Source: TMP-24 sp041397305
GTDB lineage: Bacteria > Pseudomonadota > Alphaproteobacteria > Rhodobacterales > Rhodobacteraceae
Direction of reading: 5' to 3'
NCBI GenBank assembly: GCA_041397305.1
Contig: JAWKWX010000002.1
Location: 1-64,000 of the forward strand
DNA: 64,000 nucleotides
Every line of letters begins with the position of its first letter. Position 1 is the stretch's first letter. The notes below the pieces were generated by a model. The model saw only the letters and a program-made list of their open reading frames with translations. It ran no database searches and was not told where the DNA came from. Of this stretch, positions 27,093 to 36,591 are shown in pieces. The position numbers and the translations under genes were made by a program.

Positions 27093-27332
27093 ATGTTTAC
27101 GATCGAGCATGATTTCGACGCCACCGTGATCACCCTCGTCGACGAAGGGTCCAGCCACCTTGAGGAAGATGTGGTGATCCAGGGGTTCCAGGAATGCGTG
27201 ACGGTCGAACAATATGACCAGCGCGCCGACAAGGTGGTGAAGATCGTCCTCTCGATGCATCAGGTGCAGGAGCTGGCGGCAGCGCTGAACCTGCCAGAAG
27301 GCGTTTACCGGCTGAAGGAAAAGAAGGGCTGA
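27093..27332 (+). CDS. Conserved hypothetical protein
   Basis: 79-residue acidic protein, MFTIEHDFDATVITLVDEGS followed by an alpha/beta pattern and a Lys-rich tail. I do not recognise a named domain. Its stop overlaps the YciI start by one base (TGATG), so the two are translationally coupled. Codon use matches the core genome. Confidence 0.7.
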   Translation: MFTIEHDFDATVITLVDEGSSHLEEDVVIQGFQECVTVEQYDQRADKVVKIVLSMHQVQELAAALNLPEGVYRLKEKKG

Positions 27333-27634
27333 TGGCCTGGATGATCGTCAGCGAGGACGGGCCCGACGCCCCCCGGCTGCGTCAGGACAAGGTATTGATG
27401 GCCGCCCACTGGGCATATGAACTGTCGATCCGCGACCGCATTCTGGCCGCCGGAAGCCTGCGGTCCGATGACGGCGCGACGCCGGTTGGATCGCTCCTGA
27501 TCCTCGACGTCGAAACCCGGGAAGAGGCGCTGTCCCTTCTGGCGGAAGACCCCGCCACCAAGGCCGGCATGCGCGGAAAGGTTACAGCCCGTTTCTGGAA
27601 CCGGGCGATCCTGGCGGGCATTCCCGCCGACTGA
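27332..27634 (+). CDS. YciI-like protein
   Basis: 100-residue dimeric alpha/beta barrel-type protein. VLMAAHWAYELSIRDRILAA, followed by GSLLILDVETREEALSLLAE and DPATKAG, matches YciI with its conserved H and the DP-x-x-x-A-G motif. Members may act as small enzymes or binding proteins; the substrate is unknown. It is coupled to the upstream hypothetical gene. Confidence 0.85.
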   Translation: MAWMIVSEDGPDAPRLRQDKVLMAAHWAYELSIRDRILAAGSLRSDDGATPVGSLLILDVETREEALSLLAEDPATKAGMRGKVTARFWNRAILAGIPAD

Positions 27635-27684
27635 TGCGGGGTCCGGTGCCGGACCAAGCGGCAGACCCACCCTGCACCCTGCAG

Positions 27685-27942
27685 CTACTGGTCAGTGATC
27701 CGGAAGGTCTTGTCGCGCGAGACATGCCCGCGGACGAGCGTCACGCGGCTCTTTGCAAGTCCGAGCGCCTTGGCCAGCAGTGACTGCACCGCGGCGTTCG
27801 CCTTGCCGTCCTCGGGGACAACCGTGACGTAGACGCGGATATGCCCCTCCTCGACCGTGATCCGGTCGCGCGAGGCTTTCGGCGTCACCCGGACGATAAT
27901 CTCGGTCCCGGGCGTGGCAAGGTGGCTGAGGTCGGTCATCAT
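27685..27942 (-). CDS. DUF167 (YggU-like) protein
   Basis: 85-residue DUF167 protein. IIVRVTPKASRDRI, VYVTVVPEDGKANAAVQSLL and KSRVTLVRGHVSRDKTFRI are the family signatures (P-K-A-S, P-x-x-G-K-A-N and the S-R-x-K core). It is a small conserved fold of unknown biochemical role. Confidence 0.92.
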   Translation of the reverse strand: MMTDLSHLATPGTEIIVRVTPKASRDRITVEEGHIRVYVTVVPEDGKANAAVQSLLAKALGLAKSRVTLVRGHVSRDKTFRITDQ

Positions 27943-27998
27943 TCCTCTCTGGTCGCCCCCCTATCAGGCCGCTAGGGTCGCGGCAAAGGGAGGGGCCG

Positions 27999-29096
27999 AT
28001 GAAAAGCGGATTTTTCACCGACGAACGGTGCTTCTGGCATCATGGCGGCAATTATGTGCTGACGGCACCTGCGGGCGGCTACGTGCAGCCGGGCGGCGGC
28101 CTTCCGGAAAATCCGGAGACGAAGCGGAGATTGAAGAACCTCCTGGAAGTCACTGGTCTGATGGCCGAAATGCAGATTCGGAGCGCCTGCGCGGCAAGCC
28201 GCGAGGATCTGCTGCGCGTCCATCCCGCCCCCTATCTCGACGCATTCAAGGCGGCGTCGGACTCGGGCGGGGGCGAGCTTGGCCTGCGCACGCCGTTCGG
28301 ACGCGGCGGATACGAGATTGCCTCGCTGTCGGCGGGGCTTGCGACCGCGGCGCTGCTGTCCGTTCTCCGGGGCGAGCATCCCAATGCCTATGCGCTGACC
28401 CGCCCGCCCGGCCATCACGCCACCGCCGACTGGCCGAACGGCTTTTGCCTTTTCAACAATATCGCCGTGGCGATCCGCGCCGCCCAAGCGGCGGGTCTTG
28501 CGCGGCGTATCGCGGTGGTCGACTGGGACGTCCATCATGGCAACGGCACCGAGGCGATCTTCTGGCGCGACCCGGAGGTGCTGACGATCTCGCTGCATCA
28601 GGAACGGAACTATCCGCTCGACACCGGGGGGGCGGAGGCGCGCGGCGAGGGCAAGGGCCATGGGTTCAATCTCAATATCCCGCTGCCGCCCGGGACCGGT
28701 CACGACAGTTATCTGGAGGCGATGGACCGGATCGTGCTGCCCGCCCTTCGCCGCTTCCGGCCCGAGGCGATCGTGGTGGCCTGCGGCTACGACGCCTCGG
28801 CCTTCGATCCGCTGGGGCGGATGGTGGCGACGACCGGGACCTTCCGGGCGATGACGGAACAGGTCAAGGCGGCGGCGGAGGACCTGTGCGAGGGGCGCCT
28901 CGTTCTGGTGCATGAGGGCGGCTATTCGGAAATGCACGTGCCTTTCTGCGGTCATGCCGCCATCGAGGCGCTGACCGGATCGGCGATCCGCGCGCCCGAT
29001 CCGCTTGCGGCCGCGCTCGAGGCGCGCCAGCCCGGGCCGGAATGGCGCGCCCATGTCTCGACCCATATCGCGCGGCTGGCGGACTATTTCCTGTAG
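27999..29096 (+). CDS. Histone deacetylase-like amidohydrolase (class II type)
   Basis: 365-residue zinc amidohydrolase of the HDAC/acetylpolyamine amidohydrolase family. The catalytic region has RPPGHHATADWPNGFCLFNN, the metal-binding VDWDVHHGNGTEAIF, and VACGYDASAFDPLGRM with the second Asp ligand. HEGGYSEMHVP is near the C-terminus. In bacteria such enzymes act on acetylated polyamines or other small acetyl amides; the substrate is not readable. It stands alone on the plus strand, divergent from the DUF167 gene. Confidence 0.92.
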   Translation: MKSGFFTDERCFWHHGGNYVLTAPAGGYVQPGGGLPENPETKRRLKNLLEVTGLMAEMQIRSACAASREDLLRVHPAPYLDAFKAASDSGGGELGLRTPFGRGGYEIASLSAGLATAALLSVLRGEHPNAYALTRPPGHHATADWPNGFCLFNNIAVAIRAAQAAGLARRIAVVDWDVHHGNGTEAIFWRDPEVLTISLHQERNYPLDTGGAEARGEGKGHGFNLNIPLPPGTGHDSYLEAMDRIVLPALRRFRPEAIVVACGYDASAFDPLGRMVATTGTFRAMTEQVKAAAEDLCEGRLVLVHEGGYSEMHVPFCGHAAIEALTGSAIRAPDPLAAALEARQPGPEWRAHVSTHIARLADYFL

Positions 29097-29246
29097 GAGA
29101 GCGGGGCGGGTCGGGGCCGCCCGGTCTCTTTCAAGGACAGGGGGCCGGACTCCGTATCGGGTTCCAGGCAGAGGCCATGCCGAAGTCCGCCCCCCTTGAT
29201 TGTCGGGGCGCGATGGCCGACATCAGCGGGGACCAAGGAGTGCCCG

Positions 29247-29825
29247 ATGCCCGACCCAAACCCCGCCGTGATGGATTTCCTGCTGACCCGCCGCTCGCGC
29301 CCGGCGCGGACGCTCACGCTGCCGGTGCCAGGGCGCGATCAAATCGCGCGCCTGCTGACCGCGGCGGCACGGGTGCCCGATCATGGCAAGCTTGAACCCT
29401 GGCGCTTCGTGGTGCTGGAAAAGCCCGCGCTGCAGCGTCTGGCGCGCCTTGCCGCCACGCGCGGGCGTGAAACCGGCCGTGACGCGGAGCAGACAGCGAA
29501 GGGCGTTGCGCAGTTCGCTGATTCAAATCTGACAATTGCGGTCGTCAAACGGCCCCGTTCGACAGAAAAGATTCCGGAAATCGAACAAGTGCTGTCGGCA
29601 GGCGCCGTCTGCGTCACCCTTCTGAACGCGGCGGCGGCGGAAGGCTACGGCGCGAACTGGCTGACCGGCTGGGTCGCCTCGGACGAGGGGATCTGCCGCG
29701 ACGGGCTTGGCCTGCAGCCCGGCGAATGGGTGGCTGGCCTCATTCATATCGGCACCGAGACCGCCGTGCCCCCCGACCGGCCACGCCCGGACCTCGACAA
29801 GATCGTCACCTGGGCGCCCGCATGA
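29247..29825 (+). CDS. Nitroreductase family protein (YdjA-like)
   Basis: 192-residue FMN oxidoreductase. FLLTRRSRPARTL supplies the FMN-binding R-R-S, and RVPDHGKLEPWRFVVLE is the YdjA-type signature. GAVCVTLLNAAAAEGYGANWLTG completes the fold. ATG 29247 has an ideal AAGGAG about 6 bases upstream. The stop overlaps the next start by 4 bases (ATGA). Confidence 0.93.
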   Translation: MPDPNPAVMDFLLTRRSRPARTLTLPVPGRDQIARLLTAAARVPDHGKLEPWRFVVLEKPALQRLARLAATRGRETGRDAEQTAKGVAQFADSNLTIAVVKRPRSTEKIPEIEQVLSAGAVCVTLLNAAAAEGYGANWLTGWVASDEGICRDGLGLQPGEWVAGLIHIGTETAVPPDRPRPDLDKIVTWAPA

Positions 29826-30511
29826 TCCTGTCGTCCTTCCTTGCCGCCATTGGCCAGCTCGGCGACCGGCGGTTCCTGAAGGTCTTCGCGCTGGGGGTGG
29901 GCCTCGCGCTCGCGCTCCTCTTCGCGGTCTATGCTTTGTTCCTGCAGCTGATCGGCTGGTTCACGCCGGACACCCTTACCCTGCCCTTCATCGGCGAGGT
30001 CCGCTGGGTCAAGGATCTTCTGGGTTGGGGCTCGCTTCTTCTGATGATCGGGCTGTCGGTCTTCCTGATGGTGCCGGTCGCGGCGCTCTTTTCGGGCCTC
30101 TTCCTTGAAGACGTTGCCGATGCGGTCGAGGACCGCCACTATCCGCGCCTTGCACCGGTGCGCGGCCAGAGCTTCTACCAGGGCCTCGTCCGGTCGGTGA
30201 ATTTCTTCGGCGTGCTGATCGCCGTGAACCTTCTGGCGCTGATCCTCTATCTTTTCGTCGGTCCTTTCGCGCCTTTGATGTTCTGGGCAGTGAACGGCTA
30301 TCTTCTGGGGCGCGAATATTTCGAAACCGTCGCCGCGCGGCGGCTGGGGCCGGCCGATGCGAAGGCGCTGCGCAAGGCCCATGGTGGCACGGTCTGGCTC
30401 GCGGGTGCGCTGATGGCGGCGCCGCTTTCCTTCCCCTTCGTCAATCTGGTCATCCCGGTCCTGGGGGTGGCGACCTTCACCCATATCTTCCACCGGCTGA
30501 CCGGCCGCTGA
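29822..30511 (+). CDS. EI24/CysZ-like membrane protein
   Basis: 229-residue membrane protein with about four to five helices. The EI24 pattern is visible: VPVAALFSGLFLEDVADAVE, then FNLLALILYL-like packing and the NGYLLGREYFETVAARR segment. The relationship to CysZ (sulfate permease) is a fold-level one; sulfate transport is not implied. It is coupled to the nitroreductase gene. Confidence 0.85.
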   Translation: MILSSFLAAIGQLGDRRFLKVFALGVGLALALLFAVYALFLQLIGWFTPDTLTLPFIGEVRWVKDLLGWGSLLLMIGLSVFLMVPVAALFSGLFLEDVADAVEDRHYPRLAPVRGQSFYQGLVRSVNFFGVLIAVNLLALILYLFVGPFAPLMFWAVNGYLLGREYFETVAARRLGPADAKALRKAHGGTVWLAGALMAAPLSFPFVNLVIPVLGVATFTHIFHRLTGR

Positions 30512-30516
30512 GGCCC

Positions 30517-30798
30517 TCAGTTCGCCGGGCGGGGGCCGAGCCTGCCGAAGAAATCAAGATCGTAGATGTCGATAAGGCCGGAGAAGATCACGGCGGCGAT
30601 CGCTGCCCAGATCAAGATCGTGATGATCGTGGTGATTTTCGCCTTCCACAGGATACGCGCGTCCGAGGGCGCCGACGCGGGCGTGCCCGGCACCACCTCG
30701 CCCGCGTCGGCCTGACTGCCGGGCGTGGCCTGCAGGACGACGAAGAAGACCAGGAACCAGATGACCGCGAAAAGGACGATGCCGCCGGTGAGGTTCAT
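30517..30798 (-). CDS. DUF1467 family membrane protein
   Basis: 93 residues, two membrane helices (GGIVLFAVIWFLVFFVVL and IITILIWAAIAAVIFSG) around a polar loop, matching DUF1467. The start at 30798 overlaps the mce stop by one base on the minus strand. Its frequent pairing with methylmalonyl-CoA epimerase in Rhodobacterales is, from memory, common; function unknown. Confidence 0.85.
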   Translation of the reverse strand: MNLTGGIVLFAVIWFLVFFVVLQATPGSQADAGEVVPGTPASAPSDARILWKAKITTIITILIWAAIAAVIFSGLIDIYDLDFFGRLGPRPAN

Positions 30799-31202
30799 CA
30801 GACCTGCTCCAGCTCGATCAGGCAGCCGTTGAAATCCTTCGGGTGCAGGAAAAGGACGGGCTTGCCATGGGCGCCGATCTTGGGTTCTCCGGTGCCCAGA
30901 ACTCGCGCGCCTTCGGCCTTCAGCCGGTCGCGGGCCGCGATGATGTCCCCGACCTCGTAGCACAGGTGATGGATACCGCCCGAGGGGTTCTTGTCGAGAA
31001 AGCCCCGGATGGGTGAGTTTTCGCCCAGCGGATACAGAAGTTCGATCTTGGTGTTCGGCAGGTCGATGAAGACGACGGTCACGCCATGGTCGGGCTCGTC
31101 CTGCGGCGCCCGGACGGCGGCGCCGAGCGTGGTGCGATATTGCGCGGCGGCGGCCTCGAGGTCCGGCACGGCGATGGCGACATGGTTCAGGCGGCCGATC
31201 AT
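30798..31202 (-). CDS. mce: Methylmalonyl-CoA epimerase
   Basis: 134-residue glyoxalase/VOC-fold enzyme that epimerises (2S)- and (2R)-methylmalonyl-CoA. Metal ligands are visible in LNHVAIAVPDL (His), GGIHHLCYEV (His) and the C-terminal LIELEQV (Glu); IELLYPLGENSPI is the family-specific substrate region. Together with meaB at the left edge it shows a propionate or ethylmalonyl-CoA-linked methylmalonyl-CoA route. Confidence 0.94.
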   Translation of the reverse strand: MIGRLNHVAIAVPDLEAAAAQYRTTLGAAVRAPQDEPDHGVTVVFIDLPNTKIELLYPLGENSPIRGFLDKNPSGGIHHLCYEVGDIIAARDRLKAEGARVLGTGEPKIGAHGKPVLFLHPKDFNGCLIELEQV

Positions 31203-31362
31203 TCTTTCCCCCGTCTTGGTTGCGGCGAGTTATGCGGCGGCGGGGCGGCCCGCGCAAGCGAAAGACTGTCGCACGCGCCCGTCGGGCGTTTACCCCCCGT
31301 TAGCCACAGCGCTTCTAAGCTTTGCCCGACGACCGACCCGACTGGATTGCATGGGGGACGAG

Positions 31363-32061
31363 ATGACCGATGATCTGACCGAACTTCTGGTGACACAGGC
31401 GCCGCAGCCGGGCCGCCCGCTCTGGGGTCTGACCGTCCTGGTGGTCGAGGACAGCCGTTTCGCCTGCGAGGCGATGCGGCTTCTGTGCCTGAGGTCCGGC
31501 GCGCGCATAAGGCGGGCGGATTGTCTGGCCTCCGCCCGCAGGCATCTGATGACCTACCGGCCGACGGTGGTGATCGTCGATCCCGGCCTGCCGGATGGCT
31601 CCGGCCTCGACCTGATCGCCGAACTGGCGGCGGCGCGGCCGCGCATCGCCGCGATCCTCGGGGCAAGCGGCGATCCGGAGATGGAGGCGGAGGCACGGGC
31701 GCGCGGCGCAGACGGGTTCCTGGTAAAGCCGATCGAAAGCCTTGCCGCCTTCCAGCGGACGATTCTCGCGGCCCTTCCGGCAGTCTGCAGCGACCGGCCG
31801 CAGGTACAACCGGGCGACCGGATCGAGCCTGACCGGATGGCGCTGCGCGACGACCTGCTGCATGCGGCCGACATTCTGGACCATGCGCCGGACGGGCGAC
31901 GGCTCGATTACCTGTCGCGTTTTCTTGTGGGTGTCGCGCGCATCGCCCATGACGGGGCGCTCGCCCGGGCAGCCGAGGCGATGGCGGGCGACCATGACCG
32001 CGCGCCGGACAAGGTTTCCGCGCTGGTCCGCGACCGGCTGGCGGCAGGATCGGCCTTCTGA
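31363..32061 (+). CDS. Response regulator with C-terminal helical extension
   Basis: 232 residues from ATG 31363 (GGGGGACGAG upstream; an alternative ATG lies at 31351). The receiver domain spans about residues 24-140, with acidic VVED (29-30), phospho-acceptor Asp73 in VVIVDPGLPDGSG and Lys122 in GFLVKPIES. The C-terminal about 90 residues are helical, without a recognisable DNA-binding or enzymatic domain, so it may act through protein-protein contacts or as a phosphate shuttle. No kinase is adjacent. Confidence 0.85.
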   Translation: MTDDLTELLVTQAPQPGRPLWGLTVLVVEDSRFACEAMRLLCLRSGARIRRADCLASARRHLMTYRPTVVIVDPGLPDGSGLDLIAELAAARPRIAAILGASGDPEMEAEARARGADGFLVKPIESLAAFQRTILAALPAVCSDRPQVQPGDRIEPDRMALRDDLLHAADILDHAPDGRRLDYLSRFLVGVARIAHDGALARAAEAMAGDHDRAPDKVSALVRDRLAAGSAF

Positions 32062-32098
32062 CATGGGCAACGACCGCGACCGCGACGCACCTGCGGCC

Positions 32099-32821
32099 TC
32101 AGCCCGCCACACGGTCGGGGTCGGTGGTCACGAGAAACGGGCGGGTGAGGGCGGAGAGGCTTTCGCGCTGCCGACCTGCGCCATCGAAATTTTCATCGGA
32201 CAGCCAGCGTTCGTAGCAGGGTCGCAGCCGCGCCCAGTCGCCATCGGTCATCGCGAACCAGGCTGTATCGCGGTTGCGGCCCTTGTAGATCATGTGCTGG
32301 CGGAAGGTGCCTTCGTAGGAAAAGCCGAACCGTTCGGCGGCGCGGCGCGAGGGACGGTTCAGCGCATCGCATTTCCATTCATAGCGGCGATAGCCGCTGG
32401 CGAAGGTCCAGCGCATCATCAGCATCATCGCCTCGGTCGCGGCGCGCGTGCCCTGAAGCGCGGGCGACAGGCAGATATGGCCGACCTCGATCGTGCCATG
32501 CTCGGGCGTGATCCTCAGGAAAGCGGCGACCCCTGCCGCCTGGCCGGTCGCCAGATCGCGGATCGCGTAGAAGCAGGGATCGCGCTGGCTCTCCATCCCT
32601 TCGACCCACCGCCGATACTCCGCCGCCGTCGTGAAGGGGCCGTAGCCCAAATAGGTCCACAGATCGGGCCGACCGGCGAAGGCGGCGTGCAGTTCTGCCG
32701 CATGATCGTCGGCGCGCAGTCGTTCCAGACGGACAAGACGGCCTGCGATCTGGCTTTCATCCGGCCAGCGGGCGGGACGCCAGCCTGCCACGTCCGGCCC
32801 TACCGGGGCGGTCTTGCTCAT
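32099..32821 (-). CDS. GNAT acetyltransferase (RimJ/RimL-like)
   Basis: 240 residues from ATG 32821 (GGAAATG upstream). It shows the RimL-type pattern: GRLVRLERLRADDHAAELHA at the N-terminus, GVAAFLRITPEHGTIEVGHI, acetyl-CoA loop LSPALQGTRAATEAMMLMM, KCDALNRPSRRAAERFGFSY and the EGTFRQHMIYKGRNRDTAWF tail. The substrate is unknown; RimL-like enzymes acetylate protein N-termini or small amines. Confidence 0.9.
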   Translation of the reverse strand: MSKTAPVGPDVAGWRPARWPDESQIAGRLVRLERLRADDHAAELHAAFAGRPDLWTYLGYGPFTTAAEYRRWVEGMESQRDPCFYAIRDLATGQAAGVAAFLRITPEHGTIEVGHICLSPALQGTRAATEAMMLMMRWTFASGYRRYEWKCDALNRPSRRAAERFGFSYEGTFRQHMIYKGRNRDTAWFAMTDGDWARLRPCYERWLSDENFDGAGRQRESLSALTRPFLVTTDPDRVAG

Positions 32822-33041
32822 CGCGACATTTCCTTTTCCATGCCGATTCGGGGGGCCTTCGCGCGGCGCAGGTTGCCATGCCGCCGCGAGAGGCGCAAAG
32901 CGCCACGGCTTTTCGACCGCCACGAGATTTGGCGGAAATCGCCCCCGCCCCGTCATCCCCATTCCGCATTTCAGCCCCAATTGGCGACGATCTTTACCCC
33001 ATGTGTTTTTCCCGGCCGCCGCCGGACATGAGGTTGATGAC

Positions 33042-33170
33042 ATGACGGACCGCATTCTGCGCATTGCCCTGAACGAACGGCTGACCCGCGCCGCACACTG
33101 GACCGTGTTCACGCTTGGTGCCGCATCGCTGGTCTTCTCGATCGCGGCGACCGCCGCTTCGGCCCTCTGA
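33042..33170 (+). CDS. Small single-helix membrane protein
   Basis: 42 residues, MTDRILRIALNERLTRAAHW followed by a membrane segment TVFTLGAASLVFSIAATAAS. AGGTTGATGAC precedes the ATG. A strong terminator follows at 33245, supporting a real short transcript. No family recognised. Confidence 0.55.
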   Translation: MTDRILRIALNERLTRAAHWTVFTLGAASLVFSIAATAASAL

Positions 33171-33244
33171 GTCAGATTTTTCGCCTGTACCGCGAACGGG
33201 CGGCATTTTCGCCGCCATACTCACGGTGACGCCGGCAGGCAGCA

Positions 33245-33280
33245 AAAGGCCCGGGGTTCGCCCCCGGGCCTTTGTCTTTT
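33245..33280. terminator. Strong intrinsic terminator between the small membrane protein and aspS
   Basis: Stem AAAGGCCCGGGG / CCCCGGGCCTTT with loop TTCGC, followed by GTCTTTT on the plus strand. The A-rich left arm lets it work in both directions, ending the plus-strand small gene and the minus-strand aspS transcript. Confidence 0.85.
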
Positions 33281-33296
33281 CCTGGACCGCGCGGCC

Positions 33297-35072
33297 CTAT
33301 TCCTTGGGAATGACCCTGAGGCGCAGGTCGCGGAGCTGTTCGTTCGTGGGCTCCGACGGCGCGCCCATCATCAGATCTTCCGCCCTCTGGTTCATCGGGA
33401 ACATGATGACCTGTCGGATGTTCGCCTCGTCGGCCAGAAGCATCACGATCCGGTCGATCCCGGCCGCGCAGCCGCCGTGCGGAGGGGCGCCATATTTGAA
33501 CGCCTTGACCATGCCGCCAAAACGCTTTTCCACCTCTTCCTTCGGATAACCCGCCAGTTCGAAGGCCTTGAACATGATCTCGGGCTTGTGGTTGCGGATG
33601 CCGCCCGAGATCAGCTCATAGCCGTTGCAGGCGAGGTCATACTGATAGGCGTGAACCTTCAGCGGGTCGCCCATCAGCGCCTCAAGGCCCCCTTGCGGCA
33701 TCGAGAACGGGTTGTGGCTGAAGTCGATCTTGCCCTCGTCGGTCTTCTCGTACATCGGGAAATCGACGATCCAGGCGAATTTGAAGCAGTTCTCCTCGGT
33801 CAGGCCCAGCTCGCGGCCGATCTCGTTGCGGGCGCGGCCCGCGACCGCCTCGAACGTTTCGGGCTTGCCGCCGAGGAAGAAGACGGCGTCGCCCTCTTTC
33901 AGGCCCAGCTCGACGCGGATCGCTTCGGTCTTTTCCTCGCCCAAGGCCTTGGCGATCGGGCCCGCGGCTTCGGTCGAGCCATCCTCGGCCTTCCGCCAGA
34001 AGATGTAGCCCATGCCCGGTAAGCCTTCCTTCTGGGCGAAGGCATTCATCCGGTCTGCGAACTTGCGGCTGCCGCCGGTCGGCGCGGGAATGGCGCGGAC
34101 CTCGTTGCCCGGCTGTTCCAGAAGCTTGGCGAAGATCGCGAAGCCCGAGCCGCGGAAATGTTCGCTCACATCGGCCATCCTGATCGGGTTGCGCAGGTCC
34201 GGCTTGTCCGAGCCATACCATTTCAGCGCATCGCGATAGGCGATCCGTTCCCAGTCGGCATAGACTTTCCGGCCGCCGCCGAACTCCTCGAAGAGGCCCT
34301 GGATCACCGGTTGGACGGCGGCGAACACATCCTCCTGCTCGACGAAGGACATTTCGATGTCGAGCTGGTAGAAATCGGTCGGGCTGCGGTCGGCGCGCGG
34401 ATCCTCGTCGCGGAAACAGGGCGCGATCTGGAAATAGCGGTCAAAGCCCGCCACCATGATCAGCTGCTTGAACTGCTGCGGCGCCTGCGGCAGGGCGTAG
34501 AACTTGCCGGGGTGCAGGCGCGAGGGCACGAGGAAGTCGCGCGCGCCTTCGGGGCTAGATGCCGTGATGATCGGCGTCTGGAACTCGTTGAAGCCCGCAT
34601 CCCACATGCGGTTGCGGATCGAACGCACCACGTTCGAACGCAGCATCATGTTGCGGTGCAGGCTTTCGCGGCGCAGGTCGAGGAAGCGGTAGGTCAGCCG
34701 CGTTTCCTCCGGATAGTCCTGATCGCCGAAGACCGGCAAGGGCAACTCCTCTGCCGGGCCGAGGACCTCGACCGCCATAGCATAGACCTCGATCTCGCCG
34801 GTCGGGATCTTGGGGTTCACGAGCGAGGCATCGCGCGCCTTCACACGGCCATCCACGCGGATCACGGTTTCGGCCTTCAGCCTCTCGATCGCCGCGAAGG
34901 CCGGGCTGTCGCTGTCGGCCAATACCTGGGTCATGCCGTAATGGTCGCGCAGGTCGATGAAGAGGACCCCGCCATGGTCGCGCACCCGATGCACCCAGCC
35001 CGACAGGCGGACAGTGTCGCCCGCATGCGATTTGTTCAGGTCGGCGCAGGTATGGCTGCGGTAGGCGTGCAT
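33297..35072 (-). CDS. aspS: Aspartyl-tRNA synthetase
   Basis: 591-residue class IIb synthetase. It has an OB-fold anticodon domain (VRLSGWVHRVRDHGGVLFID), motif 2 (FRDEDPRADRSPTDFYQLDI), the bacterial insertion domain, and motif 3 (GCAAGIDRIVMLLADEANIR). Start chosen at ATG 35072, which has GAAGGGG 6 bases upstream; ATG 35078 would have no spacing. Whether it is discriminating or also charges tRNA-Asn depends on GatCAB, not in view. Confidence 0.97.
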   Translation of the reverse strand: MHAYRSHTCADLNKSHAGDTVRLSGWVHRVRDHGGVLFIDLRDHYGMTQVLADSDSPAFAAIERLKAETVIRVDGRVKARDASLVNPKIPTGEIEVYAMAVEVLGPAEELPLPVFGDQDYPEETRLTYRFLDLRRESLHRNMMLRSNVVRSIRNRMWDAGFNEFQTPIITASSPEGARDFLVPSRLHPGKFYALPQAPQQFKQLIMVAGFDRYFQIAPCFRDEDPRADRSPTDFYQLDIEMSFVEQEDVFAAVQPVIQGLFEEFGGGRKVYADWERIAYRDALKWYGSDKPDLRNPIRMADVSEHFRGSGFAIFAKLLEQPGNEVRAIPAPTGGSRKFADRMNAFAQKEGLPGMGYIFWRKAEDGSTEAAGPIAKALGEEKTEAIRVELGLKEGDAVFFLGGKPETFEAVAGRARNEIGRELGLTEENCFKFAWIVDFPMYEKTDEGKIDFSHNPFSMPQGGLEALMGDPLKVHAYQYDLACNGYELISGGIRNHKPEIMFKAFELAGYPKEEVEKRFGGMVKAFKYGAPPHGGCAAGIDRIVMLLADEANIRQVIMFPMNQRAEDLMMGAPSEPTNEQLRDLRLRVIPKE

Positions 35073-35271
35073 GGTCATCCCCTTCGAGAGGCATTCTTCG
35101 GTTCGCGCCGATACACATGCGCAGAGGGATGAAGTCAAGGGGCGGCAGGCGAAGGGCAGGCACAGAGGCCACAGCGCCGGGAGCTTGTGCACCGGCAGGC
35201 TTGGCAAAGCCGCACACCGAGGTCAGTGTGGCGATCCGGCGAACAACGGGTCGGAAGCGATCGGGACGGGC

Positions 35272-36591
35272 ATGGCAGACATCGTGGACCGGAGACAAGA
35301 GGCAACCGCTTGGGGGGTCGGCCCCGGGGGCCGCACCGACCTGGCTTTGGCATTGGCCATCCTCGGCCTTTGGGCGCTTTGGACGCTCTGGTCCTACTGG
35401 AACGAACTGCCGCCCGACCTGTCGGCGATCTATGTGGCGGGTTGGTTCTGGCAGAACGGCGAGCCGGGCCTGATCTACGATGCGCCCCCGCACTTCTTCG
35501 GCGGCACCCCGCCGCTGTGGATCGGGCTCGTGGAACGGATTGGCGGGCCGGAGGCGACGGCCTTTCCCTATATCTATCCGCCGCTATGGGCGGCGCTGGT
35601 GGCACCGGTGACCGGCTGGATGGATGCGCTCGAATTCTCGCGCGCTGTCTATATCCTCCATCTCGCGCTCATCATTGCGTCGGTGTTCGTCGCCGCGCAT
35701 CTCGCCCGCCCGCGGCAGATGCCCTATTGGAGCTGGGCCCTGCTCGCGGTCGCGGCCCTAATGCTTTCGACGTCGGCGAAAAGCGCGCTCGACCAGAACC
35801 AGCCGACCATCACGACGACGTTTCTCCTGCTGTTCTGCCTCGACCGGCTGTTGTCCGGAAAGGATCGCGCAGCGGGCCTCTGCCTCGCTCTCGCGGCCGC
35901 CTTGAAGGTGACGCCCGCGCTCTTCGTCGTCATCCTGATCCTGGAGCGGCGGTTCCGCGCGGTGGCTGCCTTCGCGGTTGCTGGCGGTCTTCTCGCTGGG
36001 CTCAGCCTGCTTCTGTGCGGGATCGAGGCGCACTGGCAGTTCCGTGACGCGGTTGGCCGCATTTCGGACAATGGCCTGATATCGGCGGTCAATCTCTCGC
36101 TGCGCACAGCGCTTTACGGGATCGAGGCGCTTTTCGACGCCGTCCCCGCGTTCGATATCGAGGGCCGGAATGTCACTATCGGGGGCCTGCCGGGATGGGT
36201 CGGCCTCGCCCTGGCCATGGGTGCGGCAATGATCGCGGCAGGCTGGCTCCTGCGCTTGCGCCGGCTCCACGAGGCCGCGCGGCTGCCGCTTTCCTGGCTG
36301 ACCATCGCTCTCATTGTCCCGCTCTTCGGGCCGCTCGGCTGGCAGCATTATTACCTTCTGCCGCTTTTCCTTCTGCCCTGCCTGATCACCCGGCTTCCCG
36401 CGGGGTTGCGCTGGCTTGCCATCACCGCCGTCCTGGTTTCTTCGGCGCTCTTCACGCTGCTTCTGACAGCGCTGATGCCCTGGCCCACGATGGGATATGT
36501 CTGGATCGCGACAGCTGGCTGGCTGGTGGTTCTCGGCCTCATCCCTTTCGCGCGCGACGATCAGAACGGCCGCACGACATTGCCGGAATAG
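35272..36591 (+). CDS. Glycosyltransferase family 87 (DUF2029) membrane protein
   Basis: 439 residues with about ten predicted helices. The region ELPPDLSAIYVAGWFWQNGE carries the conserved acidic residue after the first helix, as in polyprenyl-phosphate-sugar-dependent GT-C enzymes. SALDQNQPTITTTFLLLFCL and ALKVTPALFVVILI match GT87. The acceptor is unknown. The 3' end overlaps the CPBP gene on the other strand by 31 bp. Confidence 0.82.
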   Translation: MADIVDRRQEATAWGVGPGGRTDLALALAILGLWALWTLWSYWNELPPDLSAIYVAGWFWQNGEPGLIYDAPPHFFGGTPPLWIGLVERIGGPEATAFPYIYPPLWAALVAPVTGWMDALEFSRAVYILHLALIIASVFVAAHLARPRQMPYWSWALLAVAALMLSTSAKSALDQNQPTITTTFLLLFCLDRLLSGKDRAAGLCLALAAALKVTPALFVVILILERRFRAVAAFAVAGGLLAGLSLLLCGIEAHWQFRDAVGRISDNGLISAVNLSLRTALYGIEALFDAVPAFDIEGRNVTIGGLPGWVGLALAMGAAMIAAGWLLRLRRLHEAARLPLSWLTIALIVPLFGPLGWQHYYLLPLFLLPCLITRLPAGLRWLAITAVLVSSALFTLLLTALMPWPTMGYVWIATAGWLVVLGLIPFARDDQNGRTTLPE